A stretch of 64,000 bases of DNA from Sweltsa coloradensis (taxonomy: Eukaryota > Arthropoda > Insecta > Plecoptera > Chloroperlidae), in NCBI GenBank assembly GCA_024449915.1, contig JAMZAV010000007.1, positions 558,001 through 622,000 of the forward strand, written 5' to 3'. Each line of letters opens with the position of its first letter. Positions within the stretch are counted from its first letter, which is position 1. A model generated the notes under the pieces. That model ran no database searches, was not told the DNA's origin, and was given only the letters and a program-made list of their open reading frames with translations. The position numbers and the translations under genes are program-made. Shown in pieces: positions 46,256 through 57,678 of this stretch.

Positions 46256-47305
46256 AACATTATTAAAAGTAGGCACTGTTTACTCCTGCTATTATATACC
46301 ACTATGATCGGACTATGATGATAATACAACAATTGGTAAATAATATATCTACCTTCTGTTTGTTTGAATATTGATCACCACCGAGTTCAAATGCAAGACT
46401 TGAACAACGTGAATCACATACAATTATACCAATTAAGCTCATTGTTCCCACGATTCAATACGAATAATTGCCTCTATTAGGTGCATCAGTGGGGTGAAAA
46501 TCCGTTAAACTGTCACAGCGAGGTATACGTAAATGTCGTTCAGTAAACATCAGTTTATTCGAAATTGTTGATTACATGTCAGCAGGAGTTGTTAAATATT
46601 TCTATTGTACAGGAAATAACTGATATGCATATTGAAGTGGCTGCAACTTGAGTTTCCGAAGAAAGTGTAGATCTAATACAAACACAAATGTTTGGTTACG
46701 GTACGTGAGATGCTCAATCAAGTTCAAATCCTAATCAAAGATAGATCAACCCTATCGAATTATAGGGATCAAAGTGGGGTACAAGTAATTTGTATTTGAC
46801 AACTTGACTCTGACATGTCCAGACGCGCCTGGCTTCTGTTCAATATAGACATTCCTGTGAATTTACCTTTAACTTTTTATTCGGTGTTAATAACTAAAAA
46901 AACTAGAATTATTCGCATTAAAATGTTAACACATTCTAGTGTTATCGACCAGGAAAAAAGTCAATGGTTATTATTCCAAAACCAATGCCGGGTACTGTAT
47001 TCACAGGGCAGGGACAAAAATGGGGGTCCGGGGGCTTGCCTACGCACAATCCAAATGTTACCACATACGCCCAGCAAATTAATCAAACATTTTATTTTAT
47101 AACTTTTCATACAAAATTAAACTGTCTTTCTTTCGCAAATATTGAAACAAAAATCTAGGTGGATTCTAGGCAATCCAATTTGTGTGTATTATTCAAATTT
47201 CTTTTTTTGAATAAATCAATAATTCAAAGTGCTCAAAATAGCGATTTGCGTAATACTCAACCCCATCTGGGCCTTATGTAGCTATCCACCTCCATATTAT
47301 TAGCA
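46256..47305. other. Spacer without recognised gene
   Basis: A 95-codon frame at 46,815-47,102 is unrecognised. Confidence 0.3.
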
Positions 47306-47508
47306 AGCAAAGCTCCCCTATATGTATTACTTTAATGCCCGTCCGTTCGTCTGCGTCTCATCCACGAAAGAAAACGAATATGACATCTGATTGATTGTTT
47401 TCCTGTTGACCCTGGGGTAATGAGGAAGACGAAAGCACCCTGTAATATTGAAATATCTATATACCCGGCACCGCCACCAAGGAGTGTATAAAACGATAAG
47501 CTTCGCAT
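47306..47508 (+). mobile_element. Repeat family H3, copy 4
   Basis: Starts AGCAAAGCTCCCCTATATG. It contains GCCCGTCCGTTCGTCTGCG and TTGACCCTGGGGTAATGAGG, then CCCGGCACCGCCACCAAGG, and closes with ATAAGCTTCGCATCC. The opening AGCAAAGCT and closing AGCTTCGC are imperfect inverted words, giving the best estimate of the full H3 length, about 200 bp. Confidence 0.6.
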
Positions 47509-49136
47509 CCTACTTTGAATACTCTCGGACACGTGCTTGTGACTTATAGTAATAGTCGAGTGAAAGCTTGAGTGTTCTAGAATGCGTGAGGGTTGACAAT
47601 CATGTTGACGATGTGCTGACGAACGAGATAGAAATTAATTCGGTTATACCACCTTGAAAACACAAACATGCTGTTGTATATACACTACACGGTGGGCCAG
47701 GCCCACACACAACGTGCTCGTAGCGAACACCGGTAAAGTGTTTATATTAATTAATAGTATAGGCCTATGCCAACAAGACAGGATGGAATGTGAGATGGAA
47801 GTGTTCACTGTTCATCTCTCTACCTCAGTGTGTTATTAATCTTGTTTAGGCCGTCGCACGACGAAGTTGACGGAAAGGAAGGTACGTGGGGATGATAATT
47901 AAATATGAAAGGGGAGTTTTAACTGCGAAAACTTCAATAACGATGTTTTAAATTATAATTAACTTGATGCTCACTCCACAAGTTGGAGTTTTGTCAACAA
48001 TTTGGAAATGTTATATAACTGGATTCGTGACATCGCCAACGGGCCCCGTCTCGGTGGATACTCCTATTCTGACAAGACTGTCTCGCTCTTGTCAGCGTAC
48101 TTCTAGATTGTCAAGTGTCTTTGACACTTCGCCTTATTTTCGTCAGCAAGGTATAACTCGGCTAAAATTATCACACACATGCAAATATTTTGTCATTTTA
48201 GACCGTATCACTTGAAATATTTGTCGTCGTTTCCACAACGTATGAATGATATTTGCCGTTTTACCATTGAACTTTAGTTCTATACTCAATGGTTTTACTT
48301 TAATTTTAATTTAATAACCAATTAACTTGTAATATTTTTAACTCGATGAGGTCAGACAAAAGTAACCAGGCTGATGGGGTGGCCGACAAACTGTCGTCGA
48401 GTCAGTGGTCACAAGAAAGGCATAGTTGAACAAAAAGTATTGCGTTCTGCGCTCTGTTCTGCTTTGTGTATAACATGGGGGCGGTGCTGGTAGCTCCCGG
48501 CTCCCGCACCCCTAGTCGTAAGCCACAAGCCGCAAGCCCTGTGGTTTACGCGCCGGCTGAGCATAAATATGCAAACTGTCTGAGCTGTTACCGCAAATGC
48601 TTTTCATTGACACAGCTTCCTTCAACGACCTAATTTCGCACCCATTCCCGTATGAGAATTAACCTCAGTCATAAGTTTGCAGCTCAACTGTTGAACCACA
48701 TCCAACTAAGAGTAATATGCTTATTGTTTGTGATATGATGAGTATTTAATGGCATATTCGATATTATATTATGGGATGGCAAATATAATTGATAGGTTCA
48801 CTGAGGGAATGGGACACATTTGTCAGTTGGCACATAGCTATTCGCTCGGCCAGGATGAATATGCATGAAACTTTACATAGTTGTCAATAATGCATACATG
48901 GACTGCCCTGCAGTCGTAGATTTTCAATTACTCATGTTGATCAGCCAGGATGAATCCACAAATGTGGTCAATTTAAGACTTTTTAAGAAAATCCAAAAAC
49001 CTGAAAACTATTATTATTTTTTTATTTGAAAATAAATTCTTGAAAAGTGTTACTGTAGAGCCCTATATTTCCACTTCCTTGACAACTATACAATCCAATC
49101 CATTTGCTTAAAAAGCATGTCCTATATCCTCTTAAA
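47509..49136. other. Long stretch without recognised gene
   Basis: A GC-richer patch near 48,478-48,560 and an isolated CGTCTCGGTGGATACTCC word at 48,047 (possible stub of a SINE head) are the only notable points. Frames are 83 codons or fewer. Confidence 0.3.
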
Positions 49137-49330
49137 GGGGCATTCATTCACCCGCTAAACTAAAAAAATATATTTAATTCAGGCTAACTAGTTATTAATT
49201 TAGAAAGTAACAGAAAAATTATTGGGTCCAGCATGACTCTAAAAAAAATTGTCAAACTTAGTAATTTTCGAGCTAGGTCCCATCTGAAATAACATGGAGA
49301 CGATCTTATAATGCCCCGTGACCTTGGAGG
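49137..49330 (-). repeat. M5 family fragment, inverted
   Basis: AGGGGCATTCATTCACCCGC at the left edge and, on the minus strand, AAGGTCACGGGGCAT, ATGGGACCTAGCTCGAAAA and CAATAATTTTTCTGTTAC match 29,540-29,735. It carries only the right portion of the family. Confidence 0.6.
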
Positions 49331-52300
49331 ATTTATGCTGATTATATGAATACTTATGCTTGGATATTTCCTATGAAATAGCCATTTTACATTCCCTCCC
49401 AAACATTCTCACACCCAACACCCATTTAGTGTCCTAGGGCAGTAATTCTACGCAAAATAATGATATGACACTTAAAATTAAACTACGCCTTATGGTATCT
49501 AATGGGACAGAAACAACGTGGGGTTATATTTGTGGTTGTATCTATAATAATTTCCTATTTCCTAATTCCCCTTTCCCCTTTGCCATTTACTTTCTATGCG
49601 TAATAAGAGTAATAACATTCTAATTGAAAGCGTAGTCGAGGAAGGTTAGGTATCGGGTTTTATCTCACACTACTTGGAGGTCAAATGTTTTAGCTCGAGG
49701 GGTGAGGAGGGGTGAGGGGGTTACTCAGATTCTGAACCGTTTGGGGGACCGAATAATTGGGTCATGTTTACGACGGTGTTGTTTGGGTAGGTCATATGAA
49801 TAGAATAGAATATACACCTATTGAATGGAAAGTATTTATATTGTAATGTTCCTGAAATCTCATCAATATAATGACTGAACAAGGATGAAACAACTTTTTA
49901 AAATTATGTGATGCGGCAGCATGAGTATACATTATAAATATTGATGCATAGTCCCAGCTGCCTGTTGATGCAAATATAATACAATCGACACGCAATCATG
50001 TTTCTCCTAACAAATAGCACATGCATTTGAATAACAAGACATATTGTGATTTTGACTTAGCTATGCATGGTGCATAAAAAAATGTAATTTAAGTAGGGGT
50101 TTACCCCTCTCACCCCCCCCCCCCCTCCGTGGATAGAGAGAACACAAAGGTTAAATGAACAATAAACCCGAGACGACCTCAAAACATGTCGACGGTAAAT
50201 ACACATTTAAAAACATTTAAAGCTTGAACATAATATATGATAGACTTAATCTTATAAATAAAAAATCATTAAAAAATAGTTATATAAGAAAGAAAGAAAA
50301 TTATTATGATAATAATTTATGAATTGAAAAAATTGTCATATTCAGGTTTTCTATTTTATGTTTCTTTTTCAAGTAAACGTATCCTAGCATTACAAAGCTA
50401 TCACAGTGAAGTGTTTCAGAACACACTCTTCTCCCCAAGGAAATTCTTCCGCTAAGGCTAAACTTAAAACAATGTATTTTCACAATTATTGTTGACAAAC
50501 CTTTTAATGAAATAAGGAAAACCCAGATATACTATAGGATTTTTGTCACTCTATATAGTTTGGAGCTTTGCTAAATCAAACTTGATGCATAAAAATGGGG
50601 GTGGGTGGAAATTAGGGAGAAATTGTATTTTTTGTCATGTATAACCCTATACAGCTAAAAAAAAACGTTTAGTATCCACATAGGCCTACGATTCTGAGAC
50701 TCTAGAGTGATAAAACACATTCCATCAACCATATATGAAAATACTGAAAGTTCTTGTTGTACGTACAGAGAGTTTGTTACAACGGAAACCATTATCTCTC
50801 CTTTTGTAAAGTAAACCTGCCAGTGATCATGTAATGCAGAAAAGTTCGTATCTCATCAAATAGGAACGTCACGCGACTAAAAGCGATGGAGTGCAGCGTT
50901 ATGCTTTGTGAATGATTCAAGATGTTTCATTTCCAAAACAAAACAACTACAGTACAATCATCATAATATTATGTTGTTTTAATTTACTTTTAAATGATTT
51001 CCATAATGGGTTTCAAGTTCGTCTTGGTAATTACATGTATTTCGCTAATTTAGCCGATTTCAGCCCCTTGTACAGTTTTCACTAAGAGCGATTCGATTTA
51101 ATTTCGAAGTGCGTTGACTATTACGATTCTTGGAAACATATAAATTCCCCAAAACAGTTGTGAAAAAATCTGCTTCCAATCTCCCTCTGAAATTAGCTGC
51201 TTTGTTTTAATCTCTGATTTCTGCGTCGAACAAGGAAAGGAAATGAGAGAATAAACATGCACTTTTTTAAAGAAAGTTTCTGTACTTGTACTTTTACTAG
51301 TACGTAGTTGTACTAATAGTTGTACTTTTATCGACGCAAGTGCACGCCTAGCCTATCATTTTATACCAGACTTATATTGAGCAATTGATTTTAATTTTCA
51401 AAAAAAGGTTTTACCTTAATTTTTCTGGAAGAATTTAGGGTTTTGAATTCTTCTGATATTTGCAAGTATAGGCCTACTTTCGACGTTGGAAATCTCAAAA
51501 TTAAAACAACTAAGATTTATAGGAATGCTAAATATAATATAAATATATAAATATAATAATAAGCATTTTCAAACTGACTCTTCTCCACAGTCATACTGTC
51601 TAAAACACATACATTTTCATAGTTGGTACTTTACTTTACACTGCATTTCATAAAATGGGGGTAATAAATTAGATCAAATATTTCATTTGACAGTAATAAC
51701 ATCCTAAAGTGAATGTTTAGTGGCCTGAATTGATTAGAACTAATCTAACATGGTATTCCTATTGACGGAACATAGTCTTAAAACGCACGTTGTATAATAT
51801 TAAACACAGTGATATCAGAGACGGCTACGCACATTTTCTCAACCTGCTGGTATAATTTCAACACTCCACTGATTGAAAGCGACCACGAACGTGGATCTAC
51901 AGCAGCTTATTATTTCCCTACCGTTCATCTAATCGTAAGATCTAGACACACGAAGTTTGCAAACCAGGGCTGCCACTTGAACTGAAATCCTAACACGCGG
52001 TTACCCGTGTCAAACTCAGATGACGCGAAATGAGTAGTTCAACCCAAGCTCACTTCTTGGAACATAGTTTCTGGAGAAGGTATAGCCTACTTCGTTTTGT
52101 TCTAATATTATTATGGTACAAAGACAAGGAATGAAAAGTAAGCAAGTTACATAACGTGATTGATTATAAAGAACCGAACATACAAAGCAAAATGAAGTTA
52201 GAGTTCTCCTTAAAACCCACAAAGCCATAACAGGGCTTAACAATGGGGAAAGACAAAATGAAGTGAATAATGAATAAGTGAGCGATGAGAGAAATATGAC

Positions 52301-52506
52301 TGAAAGTTTGAAGAAAACGGAAAATTTAATTAAATTAAAATCATATTATTATAGAAGACCATTGTTACATAACTTTGACTTGAATTAATAGACAAAACAA
52401 AGCTTAATAAGTGTTTCAAAACAAGCGCAAAAGAGGGAGGGAAACTACTTCATCGAAGTTCGTCAAGAAGAATATACACAAATAAAATATTTCGCCTGAG
52501 TTGATC
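49331..52506. other. Long stretch without recognised gene
   Basis: C-run (C)13 near 50,113-50,126. Open frames are 75 codons or fewer. No transposon ends or SINE heads recognised. Confidence 0.35.
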
Positions 52507-52530
52507 TTTTGGTGGAGGTGCCGGGTAGGC
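52507..52530. repeat. H3 end fragment
   Basis: TTTTGGTGGAGGTGCCGGGT, the H3 end word, without the rest of the element. Similar isolated fragments are at 11,947-11,964, 15,541-15,558 and 59,159-59,174. Confidence 0.4.
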
Positions 52531-53233
52531 TCGATCTAATTGCACAAATCCTAGAACCGCCATCTAACGGTGTATGAACTTTGTTTGCTCATTTACGAAC
52601 CTTGATGTGATACTGCTGATACATGATTAATTTAATCCTACGTGGCTAATATCGAATTTACAGGGCGACCCCTTACCAAGTTCCCTAGAGAAGTACAATA
52701 ACAAACCTTCTTTGTATTTCCTGAATGAGGTATCAGTCCGACGGTAGGCCCTACGTTAGTTTTATGAGCACCCCACCGGTATTACTACATGAAACTTCTT
52801 GGGTAAACCAATTCCCAATAATGGGTAATTATGTATTCCCATTTCTTCGTGGCACAGTAGGCAGTCCAACCTTGTCGATGATGTGGGGAGGAGTCAACCA
52901 CTCGAGAATACCTTGCGAACCTCGACAGCAGCTGTCCGCTGGGTGCTACCTGGTCCTCTCAAGAAGACGCAGTTTTGTTGGGGCCTCTGCTCACAGCTGC
53001 CTACCAAGCACGACACCGGTGTCAACAAGCGGAGAGAATGCCTTGTAAGATTTCAACAAGGACCTCGCCTCCCGTGAGGCTGGGACCCTCGATGTCACAA
53101 CGAAGTTGGGGAATGAATGATTTGGATTGAATGCGTTCAACATCAACTATGATAGCTACGATATATTTATTAAAGTTATGTAATTAAAATGCCAGCACAA
53201 CAAAATAAAAAATATACTAAACGATAATTATTA
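52531..53233. other. GC-richer patch with a 107-codon frame
   Basis: Plus-strand frame 52,725-53,048 is open for 107 codons and GC-richer than its surroundings, with an overlapping 64-codon frame. I see no domain, repeat or splice signals that would make it a gene. It could be a decayed exon or transposon fragment. Confidence 0.3.
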
Positions 53234-53395
53234 CTCGATTTGATTGGTCGGGAAACACACCCGTAGGTGGAAATGTTAATATTTAATTCAATTCAGAAAT
53301 TTAAAAAATCCATCCCGATCGGGGCTCGAACCCTAGTCTCCCACATTACAGGTAGGCGCCTTAGCCAACTAGACCACCGAGACGGTAATCTATGA
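53234..53395 (-). mobile_element. SINE S1, copy e
   Basis: Full-length by family standard. On the minus strand: CGTCTCGG, A box TGGTCTAGTTGG, CTAAGGCGCCTACCTG, B box GGTTCGAGCCCC, GGATGGATTTTTT, TTCTGAATTG, then CCACCTACGGGTGTGTTTCC and CAATCAAATCGAG. Head-to-head with copy f, 31 bp away. Confidence 0.8.
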
Positions 53396-53426
53396 TGCAA
53401 CTACAATTCAGAGGTTAAATAGTTAT

Positions 53427-53545
53427 CGTCTCGGTAGTCTAGTTGGCTAAGGCGCCTACCTGGAATGTGGGAAACTCGGGTTCGAACCCCGATCGGGATG
53501 GATTTTGTAACTTCTGAATTGTTTTTAATATTAATAATCATTATG
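53427..53545 (+). mobile_element. SINE S1, copy f
   Basis: CGTCTCGG, near-canonical A box (TAGTCTAGTTGG), CGCCTACCTGGAATGTGGGA, canonical B box GGTTCGAACCCC, GATCGGGATGGATTTTG, then AACTTCTGAATTG and TTTTAATATTAATAA. It lacks the 3' hairpin word. With copy e it forms a foldback of about 270 bp (53,273-53,540). The best-preserved tRNA-like head in the window, but without a proper acceptor stem. Confidence 0.8.
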
Positions 53546-54813
53546 TAAAATATAATAAATTAGTAGGGGTCTCATTTATGTTTTTTTTGGTAACTGTACA
53601 TTTTGGACTTTTTAGGCACGCAAAATGTTTCGAGCATTACTTGCGGAGAGAAGCGACGTCCAAACGGATCCAACATATGGCTGAAATTGGAGTTTGCGTA
53701 AAAAATGCTCAATGGCAACAATTACTAATTGTAAAACCAACGCAACAACATGCCTTTTGGGGGGCTTTTTGCACTAAAACATAAGACTTTCCCACAGCAT
53801 TTGGGGATTGTTATTATTGGATTTAAATCAACTTGCGTACATATATTTAATTAAAACTTATTTAAAAATTCCATCAAACTGTTTTAGAATATGGGAAATT
53901 GAATATAAATTGGAAATACGGTGCTAACTTCGAGATTTTAAAATTTGAGATGCATATAGCGCTAAATGGTCCGATGGAAAATGTTCTAACATCAAACTCT
54001 AAATGACATGTTACGAAGCAGAAATTTAAATTGACATGGCAGTAATTAAATTTGATGTTGGCGTTGGCGATATTTCTTATAGTCTATAATATATAAAATA
54101 TGTTTTGATGCTATGCCGTATATTCTAGTCGCAAGGTTTCAAGCTTCACCCACATTGACTTGAGTCTCCTCCCGCATCAAGTCAAATCATGTTGTCCGAT
54201 AAACACCAAACTCAAATTAGCAAGTTAACCAAACTCTACTTAATAATTAGATGAGAGTGCGCCCAAAGGCCTGGTAGCACAGACTCATAGGTAAAGTTTC
54301 GGTAAGTTTGGAGGCTTTACAGGCTAGGCCTCCGCCTGCTAGATGGGGAAAATGTTGATTGTGATTGGGTATTTGGGTATACAACTGAAAACCGTTGTTA
54401 TTAGTTGCTAGCTTTGTTTGTTACTTACTTATTTGTGAATACTGTTTGGAGAAAAGAGATACATAAGCAGTATAACGATAAAAGTGATCTTATTAAGTTA
54501 TTAATCTTATCAATTAATGTCCATCTTTAACTCATAATATTGGTCAAGGTTCAGTTCATAATATCCAAACCGGTCATTGTCATACCCGAAAATATTTTAT
54601 TATTGAGGCGAAATCAGGAGCAACCCGAAAAGCATTACTACAACTTATGAGTACAAATCACAACATTGGTTTTACTAACATTTTATTTCACAAATCTAAC
54701 AAATAATAAAAACATATCATACTTTCTTTCTAAGAAACAAGAATGGACAATGCCAAGACTAAATAATAATAATAAATTGATTGATAGGGTAAATCTTATT
54801 TCTTAATTTCATT
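53546..54813. other. Spacer without recognised gene
   Basis: A 68-codon frame at 53,578-53,784 is unrecognised. Confidence 0.3.
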
Positions 54814-54890
54814 AATCGGGAAACACTCCAGTAGGTGTTTGTTTATATGGAAATCAATCCAGAAATAAAAAAATCAATCTCAGCCGGGTC
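54814..54890 (-). mobile_element. SINE S1 3' fragment, copy g
   Basis: TCGGGAAACACTCCAGTAGG, CAATCCAGAAATAAAAAAAT and ATCTCAGCCGGG show the S1 tail up to the start of the B-box arm. The head is lost. Confidence 0.5.
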
Positions 54891-57259
54891 TTAATTCCTA
54901 CTTGTCTCATGTCTGTGGGTCAGCAAAGTACATAATCTAATTCTATACACAGTGCTGTTATCTAGTTTTCATGTATACGCCAAGGCAATTGGCAACCACC
55001 TTTTTCAAGTTTTTGGGGGAAACAATATCTTTAGGAAATAATAGATCCACTGGTCTATTTTCTAAAAAAAAAAAAAGGAGAGAGAGAGAGAGAGAGCATA
55101 CAAACTGAAAGCATATTTTACACAAAAAAAACGTTTTGACAGTCACGATCGATAACTAGTTATGGTTTTCCGCACTAAAGTGCTTTTTCTTATGTCTACA
55201 AACTACTGAAAAATACGAAATAACGCTCAATCTGCGTTTAGTCTTAGTCTTAGAAACCAAACTAATATCCTCTTGGAAGTTTACTGTTTAGGAATATGTT
55301 CAACAGGAAAATGTTGAAAAAGTCATGCTTTCTCTATAGATAAATGAACAATTTTATGTTTTCAGTACCCCGGTACATCACATTATAATTTTTAGAAACC
55401 GTGGCTGACTCAGTCGGTCCTAGATAAAACGGTACAAATGGAAGTGTGTAGCATGTGCTAGGTCGTGAACGAGCGCACAGAATCGTGCCTAGTGCTGCGA
55501 TCTCTCGGCAACTCTAGCAACCTCACCTCGACAGGCAAACTTGTCCTTTTGAAGAGACCGCATCAAATGAGCCAAAGGAAACCATCGAACTATAAAGAAT
55601 GCCAGTTACAATAATAACACGATGCTCCTCGATCAAAGAGGATCAAATTAACCGGATAAAGGTTGAAGAAGAAGACGCGAAAACCGCAAGGGAACCCTAC
55701 ATTGTGAGGGCAGGTGGTTGGTGTCATTTGGGTAAGCCACACATCGCGGGGAGGGGGGCGAAGCGCGCTGTGTGCTCAGCTTTATTTACATTCACCCCAA
55801 CCACCGTAGCTTTGACTAGGACGTGAAGAACTATCATTTCAAAGTCGTTTTACACTGCAAACATGTGGGTTACTTGCATATTGCCTTTATCTAAAGCGTA
55901 GTCAACTAAAAGTGACTTCTGTTTTTAATGAAGCTATTAATAAAATAGACAAATTGTGTATTGTTATATGTTATTATATTGTGTCGTAAAGGCAACATTT
56001 GATCTTCATAAAGGCAGAACTATGTTTTAAAAATAAATAAAGTTATCTTTGTCGGAAATATTAATTTCACTCTGCTCAAAAATGATAATTTTTGCTAGCA
56101 AAATGATGCCATAGATCTTTCAGTGGTTTTGAAAAGAGAATATTAAAAACTTTTCATTGTCACTTCCAGTGTCGCGGCTCCAACCAACAAAATCACCCCC
56201 AACAACAAACACACAAAAATAAAATCGCATAATCTATATTATTATTTATGTATTTCAATTTTCAAACAAGCTGTTTTTATCTTCTTATAAACACATCTGT
56301 AGAATCCAATGTTGTTTATAATCCGGATAAAAATCCTTTCCTTGACATTTTTATGCATACAGGAGGTCGTAGGCCCCCCCACCCCACCCCACCCTTCTGA
56401 TTCCCTGTCGCGCTTTGTGCGGTTTCAACGAAACCAAGATTAGTCATGTTCGTGTATTGCAGATAAAAGATCTACAGGAAGATTTGATAGGATCACTCCG
56501 GAAAAATTTCAAACATGAGGGATTGCGAACACAACGCTGGTTCTGCTCCTTGTTACACACAAAGGAAATTTATGTCTGAAATTGTATTGAATGGAGTTTC
56601 AAAGTAATTCTATAAGGGTTCCTTGAGGTAGGCCTAGGCCGCTCCACGCAGCAGCTGAGCTACCAAGATTAATCAGCTGTGAGATTCACACTGTGTGGCT
56701 TATTATAGGATCTTTTCGTAAATCCAGTGTATAATGAAAACTGCTGCTGTAACGGCAGAGGTATAGAAGCCATGCATGACCTGCTCAATATTGGCTAGAC
56801 CTCTAGACAGTCAGTCTGCAATGCCGTAGGTCCGGAGAGAGTAAGCACTGAGAGAGTAGTTGTGTGAGGGGAGAGCGCGTTGGTCAAGAAATGTCAGAAG
56901 TACAAGGGGGAAATCCATTTAGAGTGGGAAGCCTCGGGAGGAAATGAAGGGGAATGCGGGAGCGGGAAGAGGGGTGAACAGAAGGGAAGAAATAGATTCA
57001 GGTTGGAGATTTCGTTCGTGAGGGAGGAGGGGGAGGGGGGATTGTACTGTGACTGTGAGTACGAGGCTCTGGAGGCTAATAACACAGCAATTACTTTATT
57101 GAGCACTAAATGTTGCATACCACCCAAAAAAAATGTTTCCTTACTTAGTGGCTATATTTTATATTTATAAATTGTTATTAAGTGCTGAGTCTTATTATTG
57201 ATCTATGTTTACAATATTTTACTACAAAATTGTGTTTGTGTAACTAAGTAATTACATTT
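54891..57259. other. Long stretch without recognised gene
   Basis: Short (AG)n at 55,077-55,096 and a purine-rich frame at 56,880-57,170 (GAG-rich, low complexity). No family recognised. Confidence 0.35.
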
Positions 57260-57410
57260 CTCGATTTATATAGTCGGGAAACACTCCCGTAGGTGGAATT
57301 GTTAATATTTAATACAATCCAGAATAAAACAATCCATCCCGATCGGGGTACGAACCCGAGTCTCCCACTTTCCGGGTGGACGCCTTAGCCAACTAGACCA
57401 CCGAGACGGA
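57260..57410 (-). mobile_element. SINE S1, copy h
   Basis: Full-length S1 on the minus strand: CCGTCTCGG, TGGTCTAGTTGG, CTAAGGCGTCCACC, B box with one change (GGTTCGTACCCC), GATCGGGATGG, then the TCTGGATTGTATTAAATATT region and the CGGGAGTGTTTCCCG hairpin. Confidence 0.75.
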
Positions 57411-57487
57411 AACTATTTAACTTATTTATTGTCGTTACATTATAGAACTTGAATGGATGGAACAATAAAGCATCGGAAAACTGTTGC

Positions 57488-57538
57488 CGATCGGGATGGA
57501 TTTTGTAATTTCTGGATTGTATTAAATATTAAGTAATT
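57488..57538 (+). mobile_element. SINE S1 3' fragment, copy i
   Basis: GATCGGGATGGATTTTGTAA and TTCTGGATTGTATTAAATAT, facing copy h in the head-to-head arrangement but with its tRNA head deleted. Confidence 0.6.
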
Positions 57539-57539
57539 A

Positions 57540-57678
57540 CTCGATTTGGTTAGTCGGGAAACACTCCCGTAGGTGTAATTGTTATTATTTACTACAATTC
57601 AGAAATTAAAAAAGAAGAACCCGGTTGGGGCGGACTTTTTAATTTCTGAATTGTAGTAAATAATATTAAGTAATTACA
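57540..57678. mobile_element. S1-derived palindrome without tRNA head, copy j
   Basis: After the CTCGATTTGGTTAGTCGGGA hairpin region, TATTATTTACTACAATTCAG and AAATTAAAAA are mirrored by TTTTTAATTT and CTGAATTGTAGTAAATAATA. The centre is only about 21 bp, GAAGAACCCGGTTGGGGCGGA, a collapsed remnant of the B-box arm. It shows the inverted flanks persisting after the head is lost. Confidence 0.65.

Noticed and set aside
53427..53500. A functional tRNA gene
   Set aside because: A and B boxes are present but no 7-bp acceptor stem or clean anticodon arm can be formed, and the sequence is repeated with tails elsewhere.
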